Part shown: piece after piece, positions 1 through 10,362 of the stretch
How the letters are laid out: each line of letters starts with the position of its first letter
Position numbering within the stretch: the stretch's first letter is position 1
Assembly (NCBI RefSeq): GCF_000417875.1
Contig: NW_006920872.1
Span: forward strand, 33,970-94,964
Length of the DNA: 60,995 nt
Reading direction: 5' to 3'
Source of the DNA: Pseudozyma flocculosa PF-1
Taxonomy: Eukaryota; Basidiomycota; Ustilaginomycetes; Ustilaginales; Ustilaginaceae
Program-made: the position numbers and the translations under genes
The notes under the pieces: model-generated
What the model was told of the DNA's origin: nothing
What the model saw: only the letters and a program-made list of their open reading frames with translations
Database searches by the model: none

Positions 1-47
1 CGGCGGCCAACGCGAAGGCCGGCCTGCCTGCTGTGGCCCCCCAGCTG

Positions 48-90
48 GCGGGCAGGCAGGCAGGCAGGCAGGCAGGCAAGCAAGCAGGCG
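48..90. repeat. GGCA tetranucleotide repeat
   Basis: Tandem GGCA units, decaying into GCAAGCAAGC at the right edge. It belongs to a set of GGCA/GGCT-type tetranucleotide runs scattered through the intergenic DNA of this window. Confidence 0.85.
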
Positions 91-671
91 GGGCGGCCAG
101 GTGGGCGGCCTGGCGGCCCCCACCGGGGCGAGGCGAGGCGAGGTGAGGCCTGGGCCTAGGCCAGGGACAGGGCCAAAAAAAGAAAGCCGGGGGCCGCGCA
201 CCGGGGCAGCCCCAGCACCGAAAAAAGCGCGCACCACGCCCAGCCAGCCAGCCGGCAGAACAGATCGAGGAAGGAAGGAAGCGAAGCAGACCTGGGCCTG
301 CTTAGCGGGCAGGAGGGCGGGGTCGAGGCACACAACCCGGAGGCAGGCTCCGCACCAGTTAGGCGGGCAGCGCCAGATGAGCCAACCGACGGCCGGGCGT
401 ACCGGTACGGTACCTGGTGGATCCCTCCCCACATCCGCACGGCCTCCTGGTCGAGTCGAGATCGTCGCAACGCCGTCCGTGGGTCGACAGTTTGTCGCCG
501 TCGTCGCCGTCGTCTCCATCTGCCGTATGCCTGGGCGTCACAATGACGGCCCCGATCGCGCTGGTCGCCGTCGCCGCCTGATCGGAAGAGGGCAAGCTAG
601 AAGCGATGGCACGATAGGACGACGATCAAAGAGACCGGCAGCATCTCTGTGGCGAGCCTTTCGGAGCGCCG

Positions 672-672
<1 letters not shown>

Positions 673-723
<51 letters not shown>
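673..723. repeat. (CAG)17 trinucleotide repeat
   Basis: Seventeen uninterrupted CAG units. On the plus strand one frame reads it as polyserine and another as polyglutamine, but the surrounding frame has no protein-like features. I treat it as a microsatellite in noncoding DNA. Confidence 0.85.
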
Positions 724-724
<1 letters not shown>

Positions 725-1895
725 TGAGCCTGCCTGCTTGCTTGCGTCTCTCTCTACATGTGGCCTTTTTTCGCTGGTGGCAGCGCCTCACCCATCCTCA
801 TGTGTGCGTGTTCTGCATGGTTTGACGTCGAGCTTCGGTGCAGCGGCGCGGCGTGGCTGCACCCATCCCCGGCTCCATGAGCGACGAGAAGAGCAGGCAG
901 AGAGGGGCGAGATGGCCGACCAGCGAAACCAGAGAACAAGGTGGGCCCGAACCTCCGAGCGAACGCCTTGTTGCAAGCATGGTTGCCAGCTTGCCAGCCA
1001 GCTGGTTGGCCAACGAAGCCAGCCTAGCCTGCCTTTGAGGTGTTTCCACCGCGGCCATCTAGGGCCACGTTCAAGGAAGACCGGGGACCGACGACATGAA
1101 ACTTGGCCTCACCCCGTCGCTTGGGCCTCTGGCATCCGGGCTGCCCGCCGCGCTTCGGATCAGGGCCCGCCGAGGCCGACAGACAGAGGGCACCGTGCCG
1201 TGGTTGCTTTGCTGCTTGTCCTCTTCTGCCGATCCGACGGTTGGTCGATCGGGCTGGTCGGCGACAGGAAAGGGTTCTGTCCCGAGCGAGCGAGAAGAGC
1301 TAGAGAGAAAGCGTCACGTCGACGATATCATGCTGCTCGCCGTCGCCGCTGCTGTCGACGCTTTGATGCTGCATGCTGCTGTTCGGTGGGCTCTGCAGGC
1401 GAGTCGCCGCTACCCGCTGCCCTGTCCACATGGCCAGGCAGGCTACCATGCCAGCTGGGGGCAGCTGCGTGGCTGCCGCACGGGAAAGGAAAACGGGCAG
1501 CGGGGGAGCCAAAGCCACGCGGGTTGCGGGCAAGGGCCTGCTCGGTGCTCCGTGCTCAACCGGGCTGTTGGACCCTGAACCCGACATCTCGAGCCTTGGC
1601 GCTCTCCGAGTCTCGACCCGACCACCATCCATCCTACCTTGCTCCTTCCGGGCTGCATCGCTCTCCTCCCCGTCTTCATCTCTCTCGCCAGCGTCGGCTT
1701 GCTCATTTTCAGGCACGCACACCTTAGCTTGCGACTTCCTCGCGCTGACGCACTCTTGGTCGGTGCGGTGCGGCGTAGGTTCGGAAACGATCCGATCGGC
1801 CCGAATCCGGCGTCGGGGAGGGCCCGTCTCGCGGACCAGCCAGTCACCTTCGCTCCACCCGCCAGACCGCCGCTGCTGTCGGCTGAATCGCGACG

Positions 1896-3920
1896 ATGCT
1901 CCAGTCATCTCCCTCGACTGCTCCTCACTCGCAACTCGTTCAAAAGTATCGATCTCAGCGCCGAGAGGCTGCCGAGCGACACCCACAGCTGGACCTCGGG
2001 TCGCGGCCGCCATCGCCGTCGCCGACGCACGCGGGCCGATCCAACGGCTCAACGGGGCTGAGCAAGCGAGTTCGGCATCACCCGCGCTGGGCCTCACTGC
2101 ACCTCGATCCGCAGCCATCGTCGTCCGAGTCGCTGGGGCCGTCTGCCAACCCGACGACGACCGACGACGGCCGACGCGCGTTTGGGCCCAACTTCATCCC
2201 CGAGGAGCAGACGCTGCGCAACGACTACGCGCAGCGCTTTGTCGACACGGGCGCGGGCGAGCTGCCGGGCAACGCGGTGCGCAACCCGCACGATGCGAGC
2301 CGCTTTGACGAGTACCCCAAGCTCAAGCGCCTCGTCCAGATAAAGGACTCGCTCGTCACGCTCGCCGCCCACCCACCGACCTACCTCTGCGCAGACCTGC
2401 GCCAGTCGCTCGCTCCCTACACTGGCACAGGCGCTCGACGAGGACGCCAGCAGCAGGGCGGTCATCCTGTCACAACCTCCGCCCCTGCCAGCGGGTCCGC
2501 CACGCCACAAGGCGCACCGGCCCATGTGATGCCGCCATCGGGCCAGCAGCCAGGACCCTCGCCGAACCCTGCTGCGCCGCGCGACTTCCACCTGGGCACC
2601 TTGATGCCGGTCAAGTACGATGTCGTGCTCATCGACCCGCCTCTGGCGTCGTACGAGTGGGAGGGCGTACCCTCGCCCAGCGGCGGCGTCGCAACGTGGA
2701 CCTGGGACGAGATCGCGGCGCTGCCCGTGCCCCAGGTAGCGGCCAAGGAGAGCTTCGTCTTCCTCTGGGTCGGCTCGGGCGCCGGCGACGGCCTCGAGAG
2801 GGGCAGGGAGGTGCTGTCGCGCTGGGGCTACCGGCGGTGCGAGGACATCGTGTGGGTGCGGACCAACGCGCACCAACGCGGCAGGGATGACGACGGCGGC
2901 GACGACGACGACAGCAGCGGCCCGCAGCAACCATCGACGAGCTCTGCGCTGACGCGGTGCGTGCAGCACTGCCTGATGGGCATCCGGGGCACGGTGCGCC
3001 GGTCGACGGACACGCGGTTCGTGCACTGCAACGTCGACACCGACGTGATCCTGTGGCCCGGCGAGGCGGCGGGCGAGGAGCTGGACATGACGAGCAAGCC
3101 GCCAGAGATGTACAGGCTGATCGAGAACTTCTGCCTGGGGACGCGGCGGCTGGAGCTGTTCGGGCGCAATCGCAACCTGCGGCGCGGCTGGCTGACGGTG
3201 GGGCTCGAGGTGGGTCCGGGCCAGCCTGGATGGCCAGCCGACGGCCGCCTGCCGCTGCCGGCAGCCACCCTGTCGTTCCTCGAAGAGCAGCGGAGTCAGC
3301 GCCGGCTGCCCGAGGATGGACCTGCGGCCGAGGAGGAGCGGGCGCACCTCGATCGGCTGGCGGTGCCCGTCGAGTACGACAAGCTGAGCTACGACGTCAA
3401 CTTTGGCGTGGATCGGCCGGGATGCGAGCTGCGCGACCGGATCAACCTGGTGCCCTTCTCGGACGAGGGCGAGGCGCTGCGGCCCAAGAGCCCGCCGCCA
3501 CGAGGCACGGGGGGCGCAGGGAACAGCGGAGGGCCGCCTCGAGGCGGAACGGCGATGCCGGGCATGGCAGGCGGCTACCTGGCCCACAGCGGCGGGCTGC
3601 TGAGCATGCCGAGCGGACTGAGCGCCAGCCCTGCGCTACGGCTGCCTGGCTACCAGCACGATGCGTTTGTCGGCGGCGGCGGCGCAGCGGATCCAAGCAT
3701 GGGCATGATGGTGGCGGGCGCCGGTGGCGTCTACGGCCGGCCGATGGGGACGGGCGGCGGAGCTGGGCTGTCTGGACTGGGAGCGGGTGGACCGCGGACG
3801 GTGAGCGTACCGAGCGGCAGCGACACGCTGAGCGGGCCGCAGGCGAGCGTGCTCAAGGCCAAGGCGGCGGCGGCGGCGGCGGCCCAGGCGCATGCCAAGG
3901 GCCCCAATGGCTCGAGATAG
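1896..3920 (+). CDS. METTL14: METTL14-type MT-A70 family protein (m6A writer complex subunit)
   Basis: A 674-residue intronless frame. The region around residues 95-150 (FVDTG, RFDEYPKL) and the MT-A70 domain from about residue 240 to 440 (WTWDEI, FLWVGSG, WGYRRCEDI, CLMGI, GTVRRSTD, NVDTDVI, RRLELFGR, RGWLTVG) follow human METTL14 segment by segment. In animals METTL14 is the RNA-binding partner of catalytic METTL3 in the nuclear mRNA N6-adenosine methyltransferase; Kar4 is the yeast relative. The active-site-like motif reads DPPL at residues 247-250, where METTL14 has EPPL and METTL3 has DPPW. A fungus-specific acidic insert lies near residues 328-354, and a Gly/Ala-rich tail follows residue 520. 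The start is the first ATG with conserved sequence downstream. No METTL3 partner lies in the window. Confidence 0.93.
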   Translation: MLQSSPSTAPHSQLVQKYRSQRREAAERHPQLDLGSRPPSPSPTHAGRSNGSTGLSKRVRHHPRWASLHLDPQPSSSESLGPSANPTTTDDGRRAFGPNFIPEEQTLRNDYAQRFVDTGAGELPGNAVRNPHDASRFDEYPKLKRLVQIKDSLVTLAAHPPTYLCADLRQSLAPYTGTGARRGRQQQGGHPVTTSAPASGSATPQGAPAHVMPPSGQQPGPSPNPAAPRDFHLGTLMPVKYDVVLIDPPLASYEWEGVPSPSGGVATWTWDEIAALPVPQVAAKESFVFLWVGSGAGDGLERGREVLSRWGYRRCEDIVWVRTNAHQRGRDDDGGDDDDSSGPQQPSTSSALTRCVQHCLMGIRGTVRRSTDTRFVHCNVDTDVILWPGEAAGEELDMTSKPPEMYRLIENFCLGTRRLELFGRNRNLRRGWLTVGLEVGPGQPGWPADGRLPLPAATLSFLEEQRSQRRLPEDGPAAEEERAHLDRLAVPVEYDKLSYDVNFGVDRPGCELRDRINLVPFSDEGEALRPKSPPPRGTGGAGNSGGPPRGGTAMPGMAGGYLAHSGGLLSMPSGLSASPALRLPGYQHDAFVGGGGAADPSMGMMVAGAGGVYGRPMGTGGGAGLSGLGAGGPRTVSVPSGSDTLSGPQASVLKAKAAAAAAAQAHAKGPNGSR

Positions 3921-4348
3921 CGGTGGCCGCCCCTTTCAGACTGCAACAGATTGCCACGCCACCATGTATGGTGCGACGCAGTGTCCCGTTGACCCAGGGC
4001 CGAGTGCGAGTGAGGGCGGACCCAGCGTGGCGGGACCCTAGGGGCGACGAGGCCTGGCCGGGCCAGTGCGGCGACTTGGAGGCTTGGCGGGAGTCGGGAG
4101 TCGAGCTCGGAGGGAAGCGGGCGGCGCGGCGTCGGGAAATTTGGCGGCCCCCGCCACGCCCTCTTTTTTGGATTTCTTCGCGAGCTTTGGGTGGGCAGGC
4201 GGTCGGGCCTGCCCTCTGGGAGCTGCCTCTCTCTCTATGAGCTCAGCCGGCCGCTCTCCTCTGTTGCTTCTCCACCTCATCCAAAACCCCCCCTTCTTCT
4301 TGCCCACGTCGCTTCCTCTGACGACGACGGCTATACCCACTCATCACC
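3921..4348. other. intergenic spacer with promoter/5' UTR of mitochondrial IF-2
   Basis: A 428-bp gap between two genes on the same strand. A CT-rich tract (about 4225-4320) lies just before the IF-2 start codon, as is common for fungal core promoters and 5' UTRs. No TATA box or small gene is seen. Confidence 0.5.
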
Positions 4349-7300
4349 ATGCTACGTCGACTGACGCTCGCAGCATCGGCATCAGCGTCGGCAACGGCCT
4401 CGGCCTCGGCGTCCAGGAGCGCAGTCACAGCATCAGCCCTCTTGACCGCCTCGCCCGCCACCCTCCCCGCCCGCCACAGGCTCACGATCATAGCACCGGC
4501 AGCATCACCGACGCACGCACATGCATTCGCCACCAGCTGCCGCGTATCTGATGCGGGAGAAGCGCGCGGCCCCCATTCCGGCCCTCGCAGCTCAGGCCCG
4601 CGCCAAGCAGGCGGCCAGCAGCGCCACTCGAACCCCAACAGCAACAGAGGCGGATCGTCCTACGGGAACAGAGGCGGTTCGTCCACTGGGAATCAGCAGC
4701 GGCATGGAGGCGGCGGCGGCGGCGTCGGCGGAGGGCATCGAGATGGACAACGTGGCGGCGGCCATCGGTCAGATAACCAAAAGTTCGGCAGCAGAGACTC
4801 GGGTGGCGGCGGTGGTGGCGGCTCGCGCAACCCTGGGGCACCTCGACAGTCGCCCCGCGCACCCAACGACCGGCGCAACCAGCAACGTGGACCGCCAGTG
4901 CCCCGACCACGAGATTGGAGCCGCGACCGCTTCGCTTTAATACCCAACTTCGACGCACCACCACCAGTAGGCAGGAACGGCGACGGCGCCGACGCCGCCA
5001 TCCACGGCGAGCCCGACTCTGCATCAACCGCCGGGCGGGACGATGCAGCAGTTGACGACGCCGAAGGCGCAGCAGCCGGATCTCCCTCTGAGCTGCGCAG
5101 GCCCGGCGCCAAGGACGACGGCCGGAGCAGGGGCGACCGCGTCTCGCGCAAAAAGGGAGACCGAGGTTCGCTGCTCCGCGATCAGGACGATCAGCAGCGC
5201 GGCGGGCCCCGGCCGAAAGATCGAGAGCGGGAAAAGGGAGCAAAGCGACCCGCCGCTGCGTCGTCCTCCAAGCCCAAGGCGGCCGCTCCGGCTTCCCGAC
5301 CGCCGCGCGAAGTCTTCCTGCCGAGCGTGGTGACCGTGTCGAACCTGGCGCGCCAGATGAACGTCAAGATGCGCTCGCTGCAGCGCGTCATGACCGAGAG
5401 CGGCATGACCGACACCCGCCCGGACCTGATCCTCGCCTTTGCCGACGCAGAGATGCTGGCGGCCGAGTTTAATCTGACGGCCGTCGTCAACGAGGAGGCC
5501 GCATTCGACATCCTCCCGCGCGACCCCGCCTCTCCCGACGTCTACGCCACGCTGCCCCTCCGGCCGCCCGTGGTGACCATCATGGGGCACGTCGACCACG
5601 GCAAGACGACGCTGCTCGACAAGCTGCGCAGCACGGCCGTTGCAGCGGGCGAGGCGGGCGGCATCACCCAGCACATTGGCGCGTTTAGCGTGCCCGTCAA
5701 GCGCGCCGCGGGCGGGAGCGATGCAGCCGCCGCCGCCGCTGCCGACGCCGTGCAGACCGTCACTTTCCTCGACACGCCCGGCCACGCCGCGTTTACCGCG
5801 ATGCGATCGCGCGGCGCGGCCGTGACCGACATTGTGGTCCTCGTCGTCGCCGCCGACGACGGTGTGATGCCGCAGACGCGCGAGGTCATCGACCTGGTCC
5901 AGTCGCTTTCGTCGTCCTCGTCCTCGTCGCCTGGCAGCGGCGGCAGCGGGGCCGGCAACATGTCTTCGCGGCGGCAGCAGGGCAGCGTGCAGATGGTCGT
6001 TGCGCTGACCAAGGTCGACAAGCCCGAGTCGGACGCAGAGCGGGTCAAGCGCGAGCTGCTGTCTGCGGGCGTCGAGCTCGAGGAGCTGGGCGGCGATATC
6101 CCGTGTGTCGAGGTGTCGGGCAAGACGGGCGATGGCCTCGACGAGCTCGAAGAGACGCTGGCGGCGCTGGCCGAGATGGCCGACCTGCGCGCCGAGCGCG
6201 ACGGCCAGCCGGACGGCTACGTGATCGAGTCCAAGGTGGAAAAGGCGCGCGGCAACGTGGCCACGGTGCTCGTCAAGCGCGGCTGCGTGCGCGTGGGCGA
6301 GCTGCTGGTGGCGGGCACGGCGTGGTGCAAGGTGCGCCAGATCCTCGACTCGCAGAACAAGCCGCTCAAGGCGGCCTACCCGGGCGACCCGGTCGTCGTG
6401 ACCGGGTGGCGCGACCTGGCGCAGGCGGGCGAGGAGGTCGTGGGCGCCGCCAGCGAGGCCGACATCAAGCGCGCCGTCGAGAACCGCAAGCGCCGCCTCG
6501 AGCGCCTGGCCATGATGAAGGACGTCGAGGTCATCAACGAGCAGCGCAGGGCGCGCGCCGACGAGGTCGAGGAAAAGGCGCGGCGCGAGTTCGAGGAGCG
6601 CAAGCGTAGGCGCGAGGAGCGCATGGCCGCCAGCCTCGGCATCGACAGCGTCCTTGCCGAGTCGGCACCCGGCAGCAGCGGCGGCAGCGACGAGGCGGCG
6701 GCGTCGTCCAAGTCACAGGCCGATGGCGCCCAGGACGAGGCTGCCGCTGTCGACGCAGACGGCGACGAAAAGGCAGCCGACTACAAGACGCTCAACCTGA
6801 TTGTCAAGGCCGACTTCACGGGCACCGTCGAGGCCGTGGTGGGGGCGATTTCGTCGATCGGCACGTCCGAGGCGGGCGTCAAGATTATCGCGTCGGGCGT
6901 GGGCCCGGCGACCGAGGGCGACGTGGCCAAGGCGGCGGCGCTGGGCGGCCACGTTATCTGCTTCAACGTCGACATCCCCAAGCCCATTTCGGCGCTGGCG
7001 GCGCGCAGCCACCCGCCCGTGGTGCTGCACAGCGACAGCGTCATCTACCGATTGATGGACTACGTCTCTTCGCAGGTCGCCGCGCTGCTGCCGCCCGAGT
7101 TTGAGCAGCGCGTCACGGGCGAGGCCGTCGTATCGCAGCTCTTCAACTTTTCCATCTCGTCCAAGGTGACGCGCACCGTCGCCGGTTGCAAAGTCACCAA
7201 CGGCACCGTCAGTCGCTCCAACATGGTGCGTATCCTCCGCGGCGGCGGCGGCGGCGCTGGCGGCGATGGGGAGGAGGGGGAGAGGAAGGAGATCTGGAGG

Positions 7301-7453
7301 GGTAGGCTGGACCAGATGAAGCATGGCAAGAAGGACGTCGTCGAGATGCGCAAGGGTACCGAGTGCGGCCTCAGCTTTGTCGGATTCCAGGGCTTCAAGG
7401 AGGGCGATGTCGTGCAGAGCTTCTACGAGGTCGAGGTGCCCCGCAAGCTCTAG
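4349..7453 (+). CDS. IFM1: mitochondrial translation initiation factor IF-2
   Basis: A 1034-residue GTPase of the IF-2/infB family that places initiator tRNA on the mitochondrial small ribosomal subunit. The first 60 residues are rich in Arg, Ala and Ser with few acids, as in a mitochondrial presequence. Residues about 80-310 are a low-complexity Gly/Arg/Asn-rich region. The GTPase core shows G1 GHVDHGKT (residues 413-420), G3 DTPGH (from 475) and G4 TKVD (554-557); the Thr in place of the usual Asn also occurs in yeast Ifm1. An insert rich in Ser and Gly precedes G4. Domain II follows (ESKVEKARG), then a charged helical linker (about 710-760), and the C-terminal domains III-IV ([27 protein letters not shown]). 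The frame is intact and intronless. Confidence 0.96.
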   Translation: MLRRLTLAASASASATASASASRSAVTASALLTASPATLPARHRLTIIAPAASPTHAHAFATSCRVSDAGEARGPHSGPRSSGPRQAGGQQRHSNPNSNRGGSSYGNRGGSSTGNQQRHGGGGGGVGGGHRDGQRGGGHRSDNQKFGSRDSGGGGGGGSRNPGAPRQSPRAPNDRRNQQRGPPVPRPRDWSRDRFALIPNFDAPPPVGRNGDGADAAIHGEPDSASTAGRDDAAVDDAEGAAAGSPSELRRPGAKDDGRSRGDRVSRKKGDRGSLLRDQDDQQRGGPRPKDREREKGAKRPAAASSSKPKAAAPASRPPREVFLPSVVTVSNLARQMNVKMRSLQRVMTESGMTDTRPDLILAFADAEMLAAEFNLTAVVNEEAAFDILPRDPASPDVYATLPLRPPVVTIMGHVDHGKTTLLDKLRSTAVAAGEAGGITQHIGAFSVPVKRAAGGSDAAAAAAADAVQTVTFLDTPGHAAFTAMRSRGAAVTDIVVLVVAADDGVMPQTREVIDLVQSLSSSSSSSPGSGGSGAGNMSSRRQQGSVQMVVALTKVDKPESDAERVKRELLSAGVELEELGGDIPCVEVSGKTGDGLDELEETLAALAEMADLRAERDGQPDGYVIESKVEKARGNVATVLVKRGCVRVGELLVAGTAWCKVRQILDSQNKPLKAAYPGDPVVVTGWRDLAQAGEEVVGAASEADIKRAVENRKRRLERLAMMKDVEVINEQRRARADEVEEKARREFEERKRRREERMAASLGIDSVLAESAPGSSGGSDEAAASSKSQADGAQDEAAAVDADGDEKAADYKTLNLIVKADFTGTVEAVVGAISSIGTSEAGVKIIASGVGPATEGDVAKAAALGGHVICFNVDIPKPISALAARSHPPVVLHSDSVIYRLMDYVSSQVAALLPPEFEQRVTGEAVVSQLFNFSISSKVTRTVAGCKVTNGTVSRSNMVRILRGGGGGAGGDGEEGERKEIWRGRLDQMKHGKKDVVEMRKGTECGLSFVGFQGFKEGDVVQSFYEVEVPRKL

Positions 7454-8240
7454 CACAGTTGGGCCTGCCGGTTCCCGCCCTGCCGCCCCTTTTTTCTCGT
7501 TGCTCCGAGGGCAATAGACATGTGCATGCACCCACCCTCACGACGGCGGCGGCGGCGGCGGCGACGGGCGTGGTTGTGCATACCCCGCCGTGTCCTCTGT
7601 CTTTCGAACTTGGTGCGCGAGGGGTCGTGCTCGTGTGTCGGGCCGATGCGGCGTGCGGCGTGCGGCGTGCGGTCGCGGCCCCGTGCTGTGTTCTAGATTC
7701 CCACCTAAAGGATTCATCTACCGACGCACCTCGGCCGTCCGCACCTCACCCGCTCCACCAACGACGTCATCCTGCAATCCGCCGCCACCGCCGCCGCCGC
7801 CGCTCCGATCCAACCTCGTCTGGCTCCTTCCCCTATCCCTATCCGCATCCGCATCCCGATCCGCATCCTGGCTCTTATCCCGGATGAAGACCTCGAGCAC
7901 CCTCTCGATGGGACCGCGCGGTACGCCATCTCGATGATGGTCGTGCGACGCGTCCCGTGCGCCGCTGCGGTTGCGGCTCCGGTTGAACGGCAACGGCGAC
8001 AGCGACGATGCACCCCGCGTCTGCGACGGTGGGCGAGGACTGTAGGCGTACTTGCGCGCCGGCGCCACCAGGACGGGCGGCGATCCGCCCTGTTCGGCTA
8101 GACAGGGCGAAAAGAACCTGTCGAGGCGGGCGGGGTTTTCGTTTGCCAAGAAAAAGGGACGAGGAAATGGGTCAGGTCGTCTGCTACTGCTGCTGCTGCT
8201 GCTGCACCAGCTTTCGCCGACCGAGGTGACGCCGACAAAC
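7454..8240. other. convergent intergenic region, no gene seen
   Basis: Between the ends of the IF-2 gene (plus) and the SSU1-like gene (minus). It is likely occupied by two 3' UTRs and terminators. Short GGC/CCG and CTG runs occur; no open frame here looks like a protein. Confidence 0.5.
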
Positions 8241-9860
8241 TCACATGGTGCCCGTGACGGCCTTCCAGCCCGTGACGACGAACAGGCCGAGCCAGAGGAG
8301 GGCGACAATGGCGCTGAGCACGGTGCCGAGCACGAGAAAGGCGCGGCTGTCGAGCATGCGGCCGAGCTGCGTCGTGGCCGTGGCAAACGTGCCGAGCGGG
8401 AACGTGTAGCCCCACCAGCCCATGTTGAAGGGGACAAAGCTGGCCGCCGTCATGTCGGCAATGGTGGCCACGGCCAATACGAGCCACACGAGGCCGACGC
8501 CCCAGATGACGAGGGCGACGAGAATTGACGCGCCCTGCATCGCGTACGACACCAGGTGCGCCGACTCGCTATCCAGCCCGCGCCCCGGCGCGCCACCAGA
8601 GCCGCCGAGCGCAAACGACCCGGTGAGGCGCGTAATCTCGACCAGGTCCGCCGCCAGCTGCAGCAGCCCGAACGCGCCCTGCCCGCACGGCCCGAGCGGC
8701 AGAAAGGCCGATACGATCATGGCCGCCGGCGGGATCTTGTAGATGGCCAGCCGCGCATAGTAGAGCGTCATGAGCATCATCGACAGCGGCACGCCCGTGC
8801 CCCACAGGATGTAGCTCGCCACGACGACGACGCGCGCCTCGTCGACCTGGCCCGCGCCAATGAGCGCCGACGCCACCGTCCCGCCCGTGGCGGCGGCCAC
8901 GACGGTCGTGACGACGGGCAGGAACCAGACGCCCGAGATGTTGTCAAACGACTGCGAGTGGCGAGTGAACTGCACAAAGGGAATGCCGATGGCGATGACG
9001 ATGGCCACGGCCGAGTCGATCCACCACAGCACGTGGGCCGCCGTCAGCCAGCCCGAACCCCACGCCGGCACCAGGCTGTAGACCATCATGTTGATGATGG
9101 TCGTGAAGCCCATGGGGAACGTGCCGAGGAAGAGGGACTGGGTCGGGTGGTAGAGCATCGTCCAGAACATGCTGGGCCAGATGACGTAGCGTGCGCTGGT
9201 CGCATAGCGGGGCCGGTGCGCGCGGACGAGAGGAGGGCGTGCACCCGCATCAGCACGAGTGTTCAGCGCTCGTCCACGAGGTGCCTTGGCGTTCGGGTCT
9301 CGACTCACATGCTGAGCGCAAGGATGAGGGCGAACAGGACGACGTTGAGCGCAAAGATGACGTTGGAGATGGTCTCCAGTCCGTCGAACTGGTAGGGCAG
9401 CTGGTGGAGCAGGATGGCCGTGATGCCCGTGCCCATGCTGGAAGAGATGGGTGTCGGAGGTGCACGGGAGGGTTGAGCTCGGTCTTTCCACTGGGCTGGG
9501 CGCGAGGACGCCCGCTGCGGGCACGACTCACTTGACTGCAAACCAGCTCGGCGTGGTGTGCAGGATCCTCCTCCGCAGCTCCTTTCTGAACCGGGTCCGC
9601 CAATCTTCTCTTGCTTCGCCTTGCTCTCCAGGTGGAACCGCTGTGGCAGCGGAGGCGGCGGCGGCGGCGGCGGCGGTGGGGACAGCGTTGGCAAAGTGCG
9701 AGTGAGCGGTCGAAGCTGACGCCGAGCTGGTCGACTCCTGATGCTGCTTTTCGTCGCACTCGGGCGGTGTCGGCACACGGCTGCGAGCCGGGGTGCCGCC
9801 TTCGAGCGCGCGCATGGCTGCGTTGTGGCTGTCGTCGTGGTAGTGCGTCAGCTGCACCAT
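8241..9860 (-). CDS. SSU1: SSU1/TDT-family plasma-membrane transporter (sulfite or C4-dicarboxylate)
   Basis: Three exons on the minus strand: 9860-9532, 9437-9309 and 9195-8241, joined in frame to 470 residues. Both introns have GTGAGT donors and CAG acceptors. The join at intron 1 creates WFAVNMGTG, the hallmark opening of the first membrane helix in tellurite-resistance/dicarboxylate (TDT) transporters. Later segments fit the same fold of about ten helices: LYHPTQSLFLGTFPMG, FLPLGPCGQGAFGLL and FNMGWWGYTFPLGTFAT. The last resembles fungal Ssu1 sulfite efflux pumps. Members also include malate permeases such as Mae1, so the substrate is not proven. The N-terminal 105 residues are hydrophilic and Ala-rich, and presumably cytosolic. 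Immediately upstream on the same strand is a Zn2Cys6 regulator that could control it; that link is inference. Confidence 0.88.
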
Positions 9861-10362
9861 GGCAGGCAGGCAGGCAGAGAGGCAGGCGAGCCAGCCGCGC
9901 GGGCGGTGATGTCTGGGAAGAGGGGGAAGGACGCAAAGCCCAGGTGGCCGCTTAGAATGGAGCGTAGTGGCGCGAGGAGATGGACGACGACGGCGGCGGC
10001 GGCGGGGATGATGGTGATGGTGATGGTGGACCGGCAAGAAGACCAACGTCTTCGGATCGACCCCGACCACCACTTTCGGATTCGGCCCATGGCTGGCCGG
10101 CCACCCCGTCGGCAGGCCTGCATGTCAAACGACACGCGGGCGGGCGGCTGTTCGGCCTCCACCTCGGGACAGGCCAGGCAAGCACGGGATTTTTAGAGCT
10201 CGTCGAGGCCGGCCTGTCTGCCACGGCACCCTTGGACGAAATTGCGTAAACCGCGGCGAAATCACATCATCTGCCAGAGATGCCTCCCTCTCTCAAGTCG
10301 GCCTCGCCGCCGCGTCGCCACCACCACCAACACCAACACCTGGGCCAAGCGTCCGCCCGGCT
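9861..10362. other. spacer between Zn2Cys6 gene and SSU1-like gene
   Basis: A 502-bp spacer holding the presumed SSU1 promoter and the 3' UTR of the transcription factor. A short GGCA run lies at 9860-9890, directly before the SSU1-like start. A GATGGTGATGG run occurs near 10010-10030. No clear CGG-N-CCG operator pair stood out by eye. Confidence 0.4.

Larger units (their letters stand above)
1..1895. other. intergenic DNA upstream of METTL14-like gene
   Basis: No convincing coding region is visible on either strand. The open frames here are arginine/proline-rich and lack recognisable domains or plausible splice chains. The stretch holds a GGCA tetranucleotide run near 48-90 and a CAG run at 673-723. 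Its right part, pyrimidine-rich near 1600-1700, presumably contains the promoter and 5' UTR of the gene starting at 1896; that is inference. Confidence 0.5.

Noticed and set aside
101..727. 208-codon plus-strand frame ending in polyserine
   Set aside because: Arg/Gly/Pro-rich with no domain; the serine run is the CAG microsatellite read in one frame.
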